DNA of 64,000 nucleotides from Paraspadella gotoi (taxonomy: Eukaryota > Chaetognatha), in NCBI GenBank assembly GCA_051294375.1, contig CM119265.1, forward strand, positions 7,202,629 to 7,266,628, written 5' to 3'. Positions within the stretch are counted from its first letter, which is position 1, and each line of letters opens with the position of its first letter. The position numbers and the translations under genes are program-made. The notes beneath the pieces are model-generated. The model saw only the letters and a program-made list of their open reading frames with translations. It made no database searches and had not been told where the DNA came from. Positions 33,296-48,032 of the stretch are shown here, in pieces.

Positions 33296-34081
33296 GACAA
33301 GCGTGTGTGGGTTTATCGAAGCGAGGCGTTTGTTGATTGTTCTTTTGTTGAAGCGACCCAACCTAAAGGTCGATGTGAGCCATGCCTATGGAAGTTTTTT
33401 TGCTTCTGCTCATTTGACTTTACGAGTGAAATAAAACCGATTCATAATTAATTATAGTTCACACGGATATCCCAGAAGCGGTTTTAAAACCGAATTGGCT
33501 CGGAGGCGACGTTGGAAAAAAAGTTACGTACAAGATGGCGCCCGTGGTGGCGATTAAAACGCGAATTTTTTGGGAACTTACGTTTTTGTTAATTCGCTCC
33601 GTCTACGAAAGAGAGGAAGAAAAAATTGTAATGTGAAGCATTAACGAGACGAAGTTTCAGATCAAGAATTATTGTCTTCTACAACACTAACAAAGAGATA
33701 ACTACGTCCGACTACATATTTAGAGGACAAGTACTTTAAATGTTGAAACCGGTTGAGAAGAGAGAGATATATATATAAAGAAATAGAGAGAGTGAGAGCG
33801 CGATTCTTGACAGGGCTTGGAAGGTTGAGACTTCGCGGTGACACAAACCGATTATTATTTCCGAACGTCCTGATTAACAGCAAAAAAGAAAAGACAAAAA
33901 ACAACTAAGAACAGTTTCCGAGTCAAACCGGCAGCAATCAGGGGCGATCAGCGACGACAAATGTTTCTGATTGCCACAGACGGCGTCCCGCCTCGCGATG
34001 ACAAGACTCATTTTTTTCTCATTTTTATTTCATCTCGAATTCATTTCACCTTTTTTTCTCTCTCTCGAGCTTTCGGTTAAA

Positions 34082-34671
34082 TTTGCTTAAGGAGACCCAG
34101 TGATAAAAATGATATCATCAGTTGACACTTTTTTCCCTGATTGCCTCTTTTTTATTTATTTTTTTATATATTTTTTTTTAAATAATAATAAACTTTAATG
34201 ACTATTATTATAACAGTTTAAAATTTAGTAAAAATATAAAGTTTTTTATACTTATATTATTCAATTAATTTTTGAAGGCGCTGATGAAGATTCGAAAACA
34301 AAACATGCCCATTTCTTAAGGTTAATAAAAAATCATTGTTTCTGCTAATAAAAACTTTCATTTTTTCAGTTAATAATTAAAAAAATGTTTATCAAGCTAT
34401 AACTATAGCTGCTAGCTATTAATAATTAGTTACAGATAAAAATTTCAAATAATTTTAAAATTAAATCTTACTACTTTTAAAAAAAAATTAAATTTAAAAA
34501 AAAATTTTATTCAATTTTAAAAAAAATTAGATGAGATGATCAATATAAAATTTTTTAATTACTTTCTTAATTAACCTCAAAAAATTTTAGTCAGTACCGG
34601 CGTAATTTAAAAAACCAAATGCTATGCTTTCAGCTTTTTACCACCCTGGTCAGTTGGTCCCCTTAAGCAAA
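34082..34671. mobile_element. MITE-like element with 16-17-bp terminal inverted repeats and TTAA ends
   Basis: The left end TTTGCTTAAGGAGACCCA and the reverse complement of the right end, TTTGCTTAAGGGGACCAA, match at nearly every position. They enclose about 590 bp of very AT-rich DNA with A/T runs and no open frame. TTAA occurs at both ends (34087-34090 and 34663-34666), which fits a piggyBac-type TTAA target duplication followed by GGRGACC termini, or a TIR that simply includes TTAA. Size and lack of coding capacity fit a non-autonomous DNA transposon. No second copy is in this window. Confidence 0.6.
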
Positions 34672-35256
34672 AGTAAAAAATATTTCCTTCGAGAAAAAAG
34701 ATCGCTTAGAGGCTCAATGTTATAGAAAGTGGAAGAGAAAATGGATTAGAAAAAGAGAAGGAAGAAGTGCGAGAAAGAGAGAGAGCGAGAGAGAGAGAGA
34801 GAGAGAGACGTAATAGTAAAATGGAAGCCAAATTTACTTGAGACGACCTGGTTTGGCGCAAGAGAAATTGGAAATCTTTCCAAAAACGGGTTATAGGGTT
34901 AAAAGAAAATAATCGCTTAGCTTTTGACAATAGGAACAGATTAAGAAAGATCAAAGAAAGAAAAAGAAAAAATAGACTTTTAATTTCCTAGTTTAAGCTT
35001 ATATAACATAAAAGGACGGTTATGGTTTTATATGAAAAGGATGGAATAGCCAAAGAGTGAGTACTGAGTAACTGCCATGAGACAAATGAAGAAAGGATGA
35101 TATATGAAGAAAATCAGTCGTGCGATAAGAAAGAGAAAGAGCTCTGTCGAAAGAGAGAGAGAAGAAAGGGCAAAATTAGGCTTTAGCATGGGCGTTTAGT
35201 TAAAAAATGTTATTGCATTTCCTCTTTCCTCTCTCCACTACATCTCTCTATCTTAA

Positions 35257-35257
<1 letters not shown>

Positions 35258-35315
<58 letters not shown>
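35258..35315. repeat. (CT)n microsatellite
   Basis: Pure CT tract. Confidence 0.97.
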
Positions 35316-35316
<1 letters not shown>

Positions 35317-35790
35317 ATAAGAAGCTCAGGTTGTGTGATGCGTGAATCGAAGTTTGAGTGAGCGTGAACCAATATGGCTTCGGAGGTGAAACTCGAGGCG
35401 CCAAAAAAAGAAAAAAAAAAGAAAAAAAAAAGAAAATAAAGAGAGAACTCCAAGATAATCATGTTGTGGGTTTCTTTCTGTTTTTAAATTATTCATGATT
35501 CACCAGTTATTTTTTTTAAGAAAAGAAAAAAGAAAAATAGATTATTATCGGTTTCTTAAAAATAAGAATTGATAAACTTTGCCATCGGATCGGAAAACGT
35601 CGAGAAACGTGATAAAGAAAGAGAAAGCTTGGTGCTTTCAGAAGTGGAGGGAAAACTTGTTTTTGTGACGAGAGAAGAGCAAGCTTTCAATGTTAGAAGG
35701 GGAGAAAATGCTTGGTGTTGTGAGTAGGGAAGAGAAACGCGAGGAGATAATGCTTGGTCGTTGGCACCGAATGTTTTTTAATTGTTTTTT

Positions 35791-36107
35791 GGTCGTTCTG
35801 TCAGTGGGTCGGTCTGTCTGTCGGTATGTCTGTCCGTCGGTCTGTCCCACTTATGTTTAAAATGCACATAATTTGCCTATATAAGTTGCTCGTTTGTTAA
35901 GACAAAAAAAACCTCAAATCTAACGGACTGCTAGCGCCGCCTTGAGGAAATCCTAAAACTATAAAGAATAAAAGGCGTGATTCCGATGCAGTGAGTGTCA
36001 TAAATACACAGGCTAGTTAGAAAGTTATTGTACTCATGTCATGTCGCGTCATGTCACGTGAAAATAAAGTCACGGCGGTCCAACACATTGGATGAACCGA
36101 TCTTGTT
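35791..36107 (+). repeat. Family B interspersed repeat copy
   Basis: The order is GTCGGTCTGTCTGTCGG, GTCTGTCCCACTTATG, GTTGCTCGTTTGTTAAGAC, TGCTAGCGCCGCCTTGAGG, AAAACTATAAAGAATAAAA, CATGTCATGTCGCGTCATG, and GTCACGGCGGTCCAACACA to GATCTTGTT. It shows that the CAGACC-type microsatellite and the GCGCCGCC half belong to one element. Confidence 0.85.
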
Positions 36108-36809
36108 TTTTACTGATCGGGTTTCGTCAGTGAAATTTTTTTCTTGGTCAGACATTGGAATCGAATCGTCAGGGCGAGAGAGGAAGGAGTCGGACTGGGT
36201 GAGTAAGTCACTGTTATCACGGGGTGAATAAGGACACTAGGGAGAGGACGATTGAGAAAGGTAAGGTATTGTGATCTCTTTTTTATGTATATTTTTTAGG
36301 AGGAAGCCCAATAAAACGCCCTCCAATCTATCTACTACTTCCATAAAGGTTACTAGAATTCGGCTATCAGCTCTTAAAAAAAAGTAGCCAGTAAAAGTAT
36401 ATTTATTTATAGAATGCTTGTATACAAGACGTACAATTATATCAAAACGATCGTAAAACAGAAAGATTTAAAACAATCACGAAGGCGTCCAGGGCAAAGC
36501 CCTCATTCATAAGATATAAAGGCCAGAAAAAGTAAAGCAGGCAAGAAGGCAGGCACGCTGACAGGCACGCTGACAGGCACGCAGACACACAGTCTGGCAC
36601 GCAGGCACGCAGGCGCCCCACACGCTCGTGACGCGTACTCGTGACAAACGAGACGCGTGATCTCAGGATCGAGTTTTTTTTTTTTTTCAATTTTTTTTGT
36701 CGTCGTCTTAGTTAGAATTCTCCCACTTTCACCCCGATTTCCGGCCATATTTTCCCAAAAAGCCCCATTTCAACGTAAATTTAGAATTAAGTTAGTTTGT
36801 TGGTTTAAA

Positions 36810-36940
36810 ATAAGTTAGGGTTTAGGGTTAAAGATTAGTATCAAGGATTAAGTTATAGGATTGGGTTAAGAATTTGGTAAAAAATTAGGGTTAAGAAATA
36901 GGTGTTAAAATCAAGTTCAAGGATTAAACTTAAAGAACAA
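36810..36940. repeat. Degenerate TTAGGG/GGATTAAG-type array
   Basis: TTAGGGTTTAGGGTTA is followed by repeated AAGGATTAAG and TTAGGGTTAAG. It is too degenerate and internal to be a telomere; it is probably an interstitial relic or a low-complexity drift product. Confidence 0.6.
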
Positions 36941-37071
36941 AAAATGGAAGCTTCCGTTAAATTGTGAAGGATTTCCTTCCTTTCCATTTTTATCTTTGTT
37001 TATTTCTTCCCCTTAATTCCTCTCATTTATTTTTTTTTGGTTCTCTGCTACTAGAACTATGTTCCACAATC

Positions 37072-37086
37072 TTTCTCTCTCTCTCA

Positions 37087-37122
<36 letters not shown>

Positions 37123-37129
37123 CATCTCT

Positions 37130-37222
<93 letters not shown>

Positions 37223-37234
37223 CTCTTTCTTTCT

Positions 37235-37324
<90 letters not shown>

Positions 37325-37355
37325 TTTCTCTCTCTCTCCCTCCCTCTCATCTTTT

Positions 37356-37434
<79 letters not shown>
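37072..37434. repeat. Longest (CT)n tract in the window
   Basis: About 360 bp of CT with scattered TT, CAT and CCC interruptions. It ends about 130 bp before the tRNA-Leu-like pseudogene. Confidence 0.98.
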
Positions 37435-37435
<1 letters not shown>

Positions 37436-37565
37436 CTCGATCCATTTAACCCTTTTTTCCCCGACCTCCTTTTCTCCTTTCTTTTCCTTTACCTTTTTTC
37501 CCTTTCTCTCCTTAACGACCAGAACCAACAATTACTTTTCTCGCCCAAACAAAGTTCGGTTCGAA

Positions 37566-37650
37566 CGAAGCGTTCTCTGCGGTCAACACGGCCTTTGTGT
37601 TTCAAAAAGTCTCTTCGGAGGCGTGGGTTCGAATCTCACCGCTGCCACCA
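37566..37650 (+). pseudogene. tRNA-Leu-like pseudogene carrying a 3' CCA
   Basis: The 3' half is nearly perfect for a eukaryotic tRNA-Leu: the class-II variable arm TCTCTTCGGAGGC, T arm GTGGGTTCGAATCTCAC (fully paired, one G-U) and acceptor strand CGCTGCC plus A. The 5' half is decayed: acceptor CGAAGCG pairs at 5 of 7 positions, the D loop keeps GCGGTCAA, and the anticodon arm is disrupted so no anticodon can be read. Length without CCA is 82 nt, the normal tRNA-Leu size. CCA follows directly at 37648-37650, although animal nuclear tRNA genes do not encode CCA. This suggests a copy made from a processed tRNA. Confidence 0.75.
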
Positions 37651-40329
<2,679 letters not shown>

Positions 40330-40949
40330 CATAAGAGTGGATAAAGTAGACTCTCTAATTCTAAGCGAATGGAAATGAGGAATGACATTATGATCATCAA
40401 GAGACTCAATGATAAAATCCCCCCTTAGAGATGGCATCACCATTTACGTCATTCCATTGCCTAATCACCCACATGACTAAATCTTAATAACATTCTATGA
40501 AAGTGAGTGATGGCAAGTGAAATCGCTCCTCAGTAACTATAATATCACCTTTTCACTTCGAGGTGATTCAATAGTCTAATCTTTTTAAGCTTCTTCAATC
40601 TCTCCTTCACCTCTAAAGCTCATCGCCATATTGGATGAGAAAAAAAATGATCACGTGATCTAATCCTGACGACCAGGTGATCCTTTGACCTCGTGACCTC
40701 TCGATCCTTTATCATCGCCTCTCCGAAATATTCCTGACGTAGAGTTGTCGAAGAGAAGGGAAAAATTCTTTTATCAGTCATGGTTTGGACTTAGAAATGG
40801 CGGGAAAAATCAAGAGGAATTTGCTACTGTGCATTTGTGGGTGCACTTGGCGAGTGTGCAGTAGGATGTGCAGTAGGATGAAATGGCTTTTGAAAACGCA
40901 GGAAGTTTTAGTTTTAGAGAATTTTTAACTGGAACGGGTAGACTTGTTA

Positions 40950-40975
40950 GGGAGAGAGAGAGAGAGAGAGAGAGA

Positions 40976-41038
<63 letters not shown>

Positions 41039-41098
41039 GATGAGGAAGAGGAGAGAGGAAGAAGAGAAGAGCAGAGAGAGGAGCGGAGAGAGAGAGGT
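40950..41098. repeat. (GA)n microsatellite, interrupted
   Basis: GA tract with GAAGA and GAGC breaks. It is opposite in orientation to the CT tracts on both sides (40.2 and 41.3 kb). Confidence 0.96.
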
Positions 41099-41274
41099 TT
41101 TTAGTGCTCGTTGCGGTCCACCCGGATTAAATGGAGCATCGACGCGGCGGCAGCAGAAAAAGATCCCTCCTTCGTCTTCATGTTTCCTTTTGTCTTGGTC
41201 CGAATCGCCATGGTTTCACGCCAATTCTCATCTCATCTATTTATTTCTTTTCATCTCTTTTTTTTTTATATTCT

Positions 41275-41275
41275 T

Positions 41276-41321
<46 letters not shown>
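41275..41321. repeat. (CT)n microsatellite
   Basis: Short CT tract with TTTCT breaks. Confidence 0.95.
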
Positions 41322-41763
41322 ATTATTATTTCTTTCGGAAAGAGAGAGGGAAATCGTTAGTTGGACTCAATATTTTTTTCTTCAAGGGAAAAAAAGTTAC
41401 TGAAAATAATCGCGATATTTGTAATCGAATTTGTAATCGCGTTAGACTGATAATTTTACTGTTGATGCATTCCACGCGACAGTCGACCTCACAGCTGACA
41501 CAAATACCTCTGATCAGTTAATTATTGATACTGTTTATTATTATTGATGAGATGAGTTTAAAAATGCTTACCTCTCCATCTGTCGAGAACAACATCTTTG
41601 TTTTGACAAAACTACTTCGGTTTCGTTTTTTTTTTTGGTTTTTTTCTTTCTCTTTGTTTGATCTTTCTCTTTTTTTCCCCGCTTTTCTTTCCACGTGTTT
41701 TTTTTTTCTCTATTTTTTGTCTTTCGCTATCCTTTCATTCTTTTCCTAATTAGCTAATAGACG

Positions 41764-41820
41764 TTTTCTTTTTTCTTTTTCTTTTTCTTTTTCTTTTTCT
41801 TTTTCTTTTTTTTTCTTTTC
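41764..41820. repeat. (TTTTTC)n microsatellite
   Basis: About nine TTTTTC-type units. Confidence 0.95.
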
Positions 41821-41894
41821 GCTGGCAACGCGGTCGCCTTGAAATAATTCTTGTTGTTGTTGTATTCTTCAAGAAATACTGGTTGAACGTTGAA

Positions 41895-41905
41895 CTCTCT
41901 CTCTC

Positions 41906-41980
<75 letters not shown>
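41895..41980. repeat. (CT)n microsatellite
   Basis: Nearly pure CT tract of about 85 bp. Confidence 0.97.
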
Positions 41981-41982
<2 letters not shown>

Positions 41983-42280
41983 TCCACGGCGCCGATATAT
42001 ATTCCCCTCCTCTGATTTCGCCCTTCCTTTCTTCCCTTCGTCCTTCCTCCGACCTTGACTGGCTTCGCTTCGCCTTTCGACTCGTTCGAGGAAGGAGATG
42101 GAAAAGGAGAAGGAAGGAGAGAAAGAATGTAAGTAAAAAAGAGAAGGAGATGGAGAAAGAGAATGAGAAAAGAAAGAGTACGAATATAAAGAGAAGAAGG
42201 GGAATATAGAAAATATATGTCAAAGGAGAAAGAACATATGGAAATGCAAAGAAAAAAAGGAGAAGGAGATTTCAGGAGAC

Positions 42281-42337
42281 GAAGAAGAAGAAGAAGAAGA
42301 AGAAGAAGAAGAAGAAGAAGAAGAAGAAGAAGAAGAA
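42281..42337. repeat. (GAA)n microsatellite
   Basis: About nineteen GAA triplets in a wider purine-only stretch (42090-42420). Confidence 0.97.
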
Positions 42338-42339
42338 AA

Positions 42340-43515
42340 AAGGAGAGAGAATTTAAATAAAGACAAAATGAAAGGAGATCGGGAGAAAGAGAGAGAGAGA
42401 GAGAAATATAAGAAATCGAAGTGGAAATCATTATAGATTAAGAAAAACGGGAGATAACATTTGATAGAAAAGAATACTTAAAAACAGATAAGCGGTAAAA
42501 GTAGTAAGCAGTAAAATAGGGTAAAAAAAGAGAAAAAAAAGATAATAGAAAACCCAGACGAAGAAGAAAGATAGAGAGCGAGACGCTGAGAAATCCTTGA
42601 GCGCGATTCCGTCGGACCGACCGAAGTGAACGCCGTGAAATCGTCGTCGGGCGAGAAGCCGACAATGTTGTTCGGTTTGAGTGTCGGTTTGACTGTCGGT
42701 TTGACTGTCGGTCGTTAACTCGGGAGGAAAGATGCGCTAGAACGAAGGACAAATGCTGAAAGGGATTAAGGGGAGATACGGTGAGGGATATAGGGGCCTA
42801 ATATAGTAGAGGAGGTTCTTTCTAACATTATTAATGTCAATGTAAGGGAAAGGGAAGGAAAGAGAAAAGATAAAAAAGGGCTATACTACAGGTACTAAGA
42901 AAAAAAAACCAAAAAAAAGTGAAAATGAAGCTAAAGAACGAAGAAAGCCTATAATTAAAACTCTACAAGAAAATATTTTGTACTTATATATCATGGTATC
43001 CAAATTGGTACCTTAGCGAGCGACCCGTTCCAACCAAAACTTTTCCGAATATCATTAATTAACTGCTACATTTACATAAGTCATATTTTTCGCTAGATAC
43101 GCTTTCACTTCGTACACTCACTCAAAAACAAACAAAAAAAACAAATAAAAGAAAGATAAAGAAATAAAGAAACTGAAAAATTCGTCATTGGAGTAGAAGA
43201 AAAGGAAAAAGAAAAGAAAAAGAAGAAAAGAAAAAGCAGAAAAAAAGAATAAAAGAAAAGACGAGTACGAAAAAGAGAGAGAAAAAATTAGTTATAGATC
43301 AAAGCTTACACAATTACATAACAAAACATAACAAAAGATCGAGAGGAATTCAGCTTCTTCGTCATGTCGTTTTTCAGCTTCTTCGTCATATCGTAAGGCT
43401 TTCTTCTCAATTCCTGCACTTGGCAGAATTTACTTCGGAGTGAGGTTACTAAGGTTCTGTGTTCCCCTCCGCAAACATTTTATATTTATTTGACTGGCTT
43501 CTTTTATCTTTCGAA
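42340..43515. other. No gene seen; purine-rich DNA
   Basis: Long A/G-rich stretches, with GTTTGACTGTCGGTTTGAC repeats at 42.67-42.72 kb. Open frames are products of composition. Confidence 0.6.
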
Positions 43516-43540
43516 NNNNNNNNNNNNNNNNNNNNNNNNN
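43516..43540. other. Assembly gap (25 N)
   Basis: Short gap at the start of the poorly assembled region. Confidence 0.99.
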
Positions 43541-43847
43541 TCTTTTTTCGTAGCATCCGAATAGCGAAAGGAAACTTGATCGGCCAATCGAGAGAAGAAA
43601 CGCGACCGTGCCATACTGCACTCCGTACCCGCCTGCTCTGCAACCGCCGAGTCTTCGAACGATTGATAAGATTCCTTATGATGCAAATTTTCCTTCGGCT
43701 CCGAGGAGTTTTTTTTCCTTAGGTATTTTTTTTTAAAAACGAGGCCTTCTCTTTTGCATATTGCAATCAGCCTCTCTCCTGGTCTAACGCTTTTTTTCTT
43801 TTTTCCTTCTTTTTTCTCTCGATAATGGATGGCATTTGATACAGTAC

Positions 43848-44812
43848 ACGTCCCTCATGCGAGCATCTTGATATTTACATGAATTAGATTTTTTATTGTA
43901 TTCTATTTTAAGCTTAAATGAAAAAAGCCTTAGGAACATTCCAATGTTAACACGCAAAAATATATGATGACAGTTGAATAAAATAAGGTAAATTAGTATT
44001 GATAATAAACATTGGAGTTAATCAAAAAGCAATGTAATGGCAGTGATAAAAAAATTGTAAAATGTATAGATGATAATTGGGGTTATCCTTGCGGTGATTT
44101 TTTTGTTAAGACATCGTGCGCTTTTGGGCCCAGCTGTCCGCATCGAAGTCCAACGTTGGAAACAAAACGGAAACCAGAGAACCAAAGCGGGGAGATAAAA
44201 CCTCGGGACTGATAAGAAAAACAAACAAAGGTAAGGAAGAGAGGAGAATAATGATGGCATTTGATCACAGTAACAACGTCAACTCTACCGTCGAGCATTT
44301 GATATTTACATGAATAGATTTTTGTATTGTATTCTATTTTAAGCTTTAAATGAAAAAAGCTTAGGAACATTANNNNNNNNNNNNNNNNNNNNNNNNNNNN
44401 NNNNNNNNNNNNNNNNNNNNNNNNNNNNNNNNNNNNNNNNNNNNNNNNNNNNNNNNNNNNNNNNNNNNNNNNNNNNNNNNNNNNNNNNNNNNNNNNNNNN
44501 NNNNNNNNNNNNNNNNNNNNNNNNNNNNNNNNNNNNNNNNNNNNNNNNNNNNNNNNNNNNNNNNNNNNNNNNNNNNNNNNNNNNNNNNNNNNNNNNNNNN
44601 NNNNNNNNNNNNNNNNNNNNNNNNNNNNNNNNNNNNNNNNNNNNNNNNNNNNNNNNNNNNNNNNNNNNNNNNNNNNNNNNNNNNNNNNNTGTTGATTTTC
44701 TTTGTTAAGACATCTGCGCTTTTGGGCGCCACTGTCCGACGAAAGTCAACGTTGGAAACAAAACGGAACCAGAACAAAAGCGGGAGATAAAACCTCGACG
44801 ATAAAAAAACAA
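43848..44812. repeat. Near-duplicate blocks differing by small indels
   Basis: The block GGCATTTGATA.. to GGAACATT at about 43848-43941 recurs at about 44256-44372. The block TGTTAAGACATC.. to AACAAACAAAGGTAA at about 44104-44233 recurs at about 44702-44822. Differences are mostly one- or two-base insertions and deletions, often at homopolymers, as in poorly polished long reads or collapsed haplotypes. Confidence 0.75.
44373..44689. other. Assembly gap (317 N)
   Basis: Lies between the two near-duplicate blocks, supporting an uncertain local layout. Confidence 0.99.
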
Positions 44813-44963
44813 ACAAAAGGTAAAGAGAGAGAGAGAGAGAGAGCGCGATGTATCTTTTCTGCGCAGAAAAATTGGAAATTTTGGGAGGAAAGGAGGAAGA
44901 GTGAAGACTGATGAGAAAAGGCGGAGAATAGAGGAAGCTTGACAAAAGAAAAANNNNNNNNNN

Positions 44964-46000
44964 AGGGAGACAAAGGAAGGAAATATAAAGGAAGATTGGT
45001 GGGGGGAGATACGCAAGAGGGAATTTTCCCTCGGGGAGATTCAAGACGCATAAAAAATAAAGGTTCCGGTCTGGAATCGAATAGAAAATGATGAAAAACT
45101 TGGGCCGAAGAATATAAGCCTCGCTAAAAGCATTTAAAATTTTGCAAAGGAGGAAATAATGTAAAATGGGTACATTTGGATGGAGAGAGCCTGCGTCTAC
45201 TATTGACAACAAAAAAATAACACGGTGGTATGGTTGTAAAACTTATAAAATTATAAAGGTATTATGACAATAAAGTTTTAGGTTAGNNNNNNNNNNAAAT
45301 AATTGAGGAAGGGAACAAATACTAGACCGGAGGAAAGAAAATAAAAAAAATAGAGGAAAGAAAAAAAGGGAACAAAACAAAGCGGAAGGTAGATTGGACC
45401 AATGGACATGAAGAATAGAGGAAGAAATGAAACCACGAAAAAGGAAAGGGAGGAAGAGGAGGAAGAGCAAGAGGATAAACATAACTGGAATCACAGCGAG
45501 GAAATTATATGTGACGAGTTTTTTTTTTTTTATCTCTCCATTTATGGGAGGAAGAAGAAAAGAAAGTCGCGGAGGACCGAAGACGAGGTTTTTGCTACCG
45601 GGACGGAGGAAAAGATCGAAAAAAAGGAAATAAAAAATGAGTACAAAGGGGGAAAAAAAGGAAAGTAAAAAATTATGAGGGAGACAAAGGAAGGAAATAT
45701 AAAGGAAGATTGGTGGGGGGAGATACGCAAGAGGGAATTTTCCCTCGGGGAGATTCAAGACGCATAAAAAATAAAGGTTCCGGTCTGGAATCGAATAGAA
45801 AATGATGAAAAACTTGGGCCGAAGAATATAAGCCTCGCTAAAAGCATTTAAAATTTTGCAAAGGAGGAAATAATGTAAAATGGGTACATTTGGATGGAGA
45901 GAGCCTGCGTCTACTATTGACAACAAAAAAATAACACGGTGGTATGGTTGTAAAACTTATAAAATTATAAAGGTATTATGACAATAAAGTTTTAGGTTAG
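44964..46000. repeat. Exact 323-bp direct duplication next to N gaps
   Basis: 44964-45286 and 45678-46000 are identical as far as I compared them (offset 714). The first copy is bounded on both sides by 10-base N runs (44954-44963 and 45287-45296). Exact identity plus gap boundaries points to an assembly or gap-filling artefact rather than a biological duplication. Confidence 0.9.
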
Positions 46001-46211
46001 ATTTAGGTTTAATATGATACATGTATATTTGTAATATATAATTAAAACAAGCATTATATCGTTAAACAAAAGGGAGAAACGTGAGGACATTCAACCCAGA
46101 ACCCATCGAAAATAAAAAAAAATACAATCAAAAAAAAGGTCAACCACTCAGAAATCGAAATTGAAAAAAATCGGAGAAAATCGCGGGAAAATTTGACTGA
46201 ACAAAAGTGAA

Positions 46212-46478
46212 NNNNNNNNNNNNNNNNNNNNNNNNNNNNNNNNNNNNNNNNNNNNNNNNNNNNNNNNNNNNNNNNNNNNNNNNNNNNNNNNNNNNNNNNN
46301 NNNNNNNNNNNNNNNNNNNNNNNNNNNNNNNNNNNNNNNNNNNNNNNNNNNNNNNNNNNNNNNNNNNNNNNNNNNNNNNNNNNNNNNNNNNNNNNNNNNN
46401 NNNNNNNNNNNNNNNNNNNNNNNNNNNNNNNNNNNNNNNNNNNNNNNNNNNNNNNNNNNNNNNNNNNNNNNNNNNNNN
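46212..46478. other. Assembly gap (267 N)
   Basis: Gap at the right edge of the poorly assembled region. Confidence 0.99.
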
Positions 46479-47491
46479 GGTTACCGGAAAATTACGAAAG
46501 GGAAAAAGAGAAAATGGGTGAGGAATGAGGAAGTGAAAAAGAGAAAATGGGTGAGGATTGAGGAAGTGAAAAAGTATCTTGCGAGTGAACTAAATACTCG
46601 AAATAAATTTGAAACGAACGTGTGAAAGGGGACGATAACGAACGAACGAACGATTTTTATTTCAATAAGAAGCGGAAACACGAGGAACAGAAAGCGTTTT
46701 CTCGCCAAAACGAGGTCCGCTAAAAAAGGCTGACCTCAGCGAAAAGTAGACCGACCGACGGGGATTATTTTTTGTGTGTGTCGTTGAAAAAGGAAGAGGG
46801 AGATGGGACGCGAGACATCAGAAGGACCGCGGAAAGAGGGAAGGGAATGGATCGAAGGAAGAGGGAATCAGAGAGTGGAGCCGGATTGCGGCGCCACAAA
46901 ATGGAAGAAGAGCCGGATAGTAGAGGCGTTGCCGGATAGTAGAGGCGTTGCCGGAGGGTGGAGAATGGATCTTGATCGAGAAAGAAATGCGAGGAAAAAA
47001 ATGGGTGGATGCGAATTAGAACTGAAGAAGTGAAAAGATAAATTGAAAAATGATAAGGGTATGAGATTCAAGAGGTTAACTGACTTCGAATCCTGAATTA
47101 ATTCTTCAAATTGGAATCAAAGTCCTTGCTACTAAATTAAACGAATCAAAATCAGTTACTAAATCTATCCTACACTCGGAGGCGTGAGACACTGAGAGCC
47201 TGAAGAGAAAAATAGTAAAATCAGTCGGTAAGTGATGGTAGATAGAGTAAAAGTACATAAAAATGGAGAGACCTTTCGGTGGGCCGCAGTTGCAGTCACT
47301 GCGGAGAAAAGATATCACAAAAAAAACAAACGCCGGCTTAAAGTAGAGAATGGGTGAGGATCGGGTCAAAGCGTTATCGTGAGGTCGTCTCGGGTTCACC
47401 GGTTTCACAACGATGTCAGACAAAAGGGAATCGATTGAATTATGGTCGAGGAGTTTGAAAAGGGTGGCTAAATATTGAAGCGCGGAAAGAG

Positions 47492-47530
<39 letters not shown>

Positions 47531-47579
47531 CGAGAGAAGAAGAGACGAGAGATGAGAGAGAGAGAGAGAGAGAGAGAGA
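47492..47579. repeat. (GA)n microsatellite, interrupted
   Basis: GA tract with GACGAGA breaks. Confidence 0.95.
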
Positions 47580-47957
47580 CCAAAAAAAGGAAAAAGATGT
47601 GACCAAGATGACGAAAGCAAAAACGACGACGACGACAACATCCAATTTTCTTCCTCCAAACTGCAGGACTTCTCCAATCGCCATTTTTTGTCGTGCTGAG
47701 CGAGAAACAAAAGTATAAAATATAAAAAGATATGAAAGAAATAAAAAAAAATTTTAACATTAATTTTTTTTTACTTTTATATTATTTTATTTTAATACTC
47801 TCACACATGCTCATTGAGCGCGATTTGACTGCTCGATCGTGCAAAGCCAAAAATCGACTTTCTCGAAAACAACCAACCCTGCTCCAAAACACTATTTCCG
47901 ATGTGTTTTAAGTTTCGTGACGTGACAGAAAGAAAAAGACGGAGAGATGACGAGAGG

Positions 47958-47980
47958 AGAGAGAGAGAGAGAAGAGAGAT

Positions 47981-48032
<52 letters not shown>
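47958..48032. repeat. (GA)n followed by (CAGA)n
   Basis: A GA tract passes directly into about eight CAGA units at 48000-48032. Confidence 0.96.

Noticed and set aside
36810-36940. True telomere or chromosome end
   Set aside because: The units are irregular and flanked by unique sequence on both sides.
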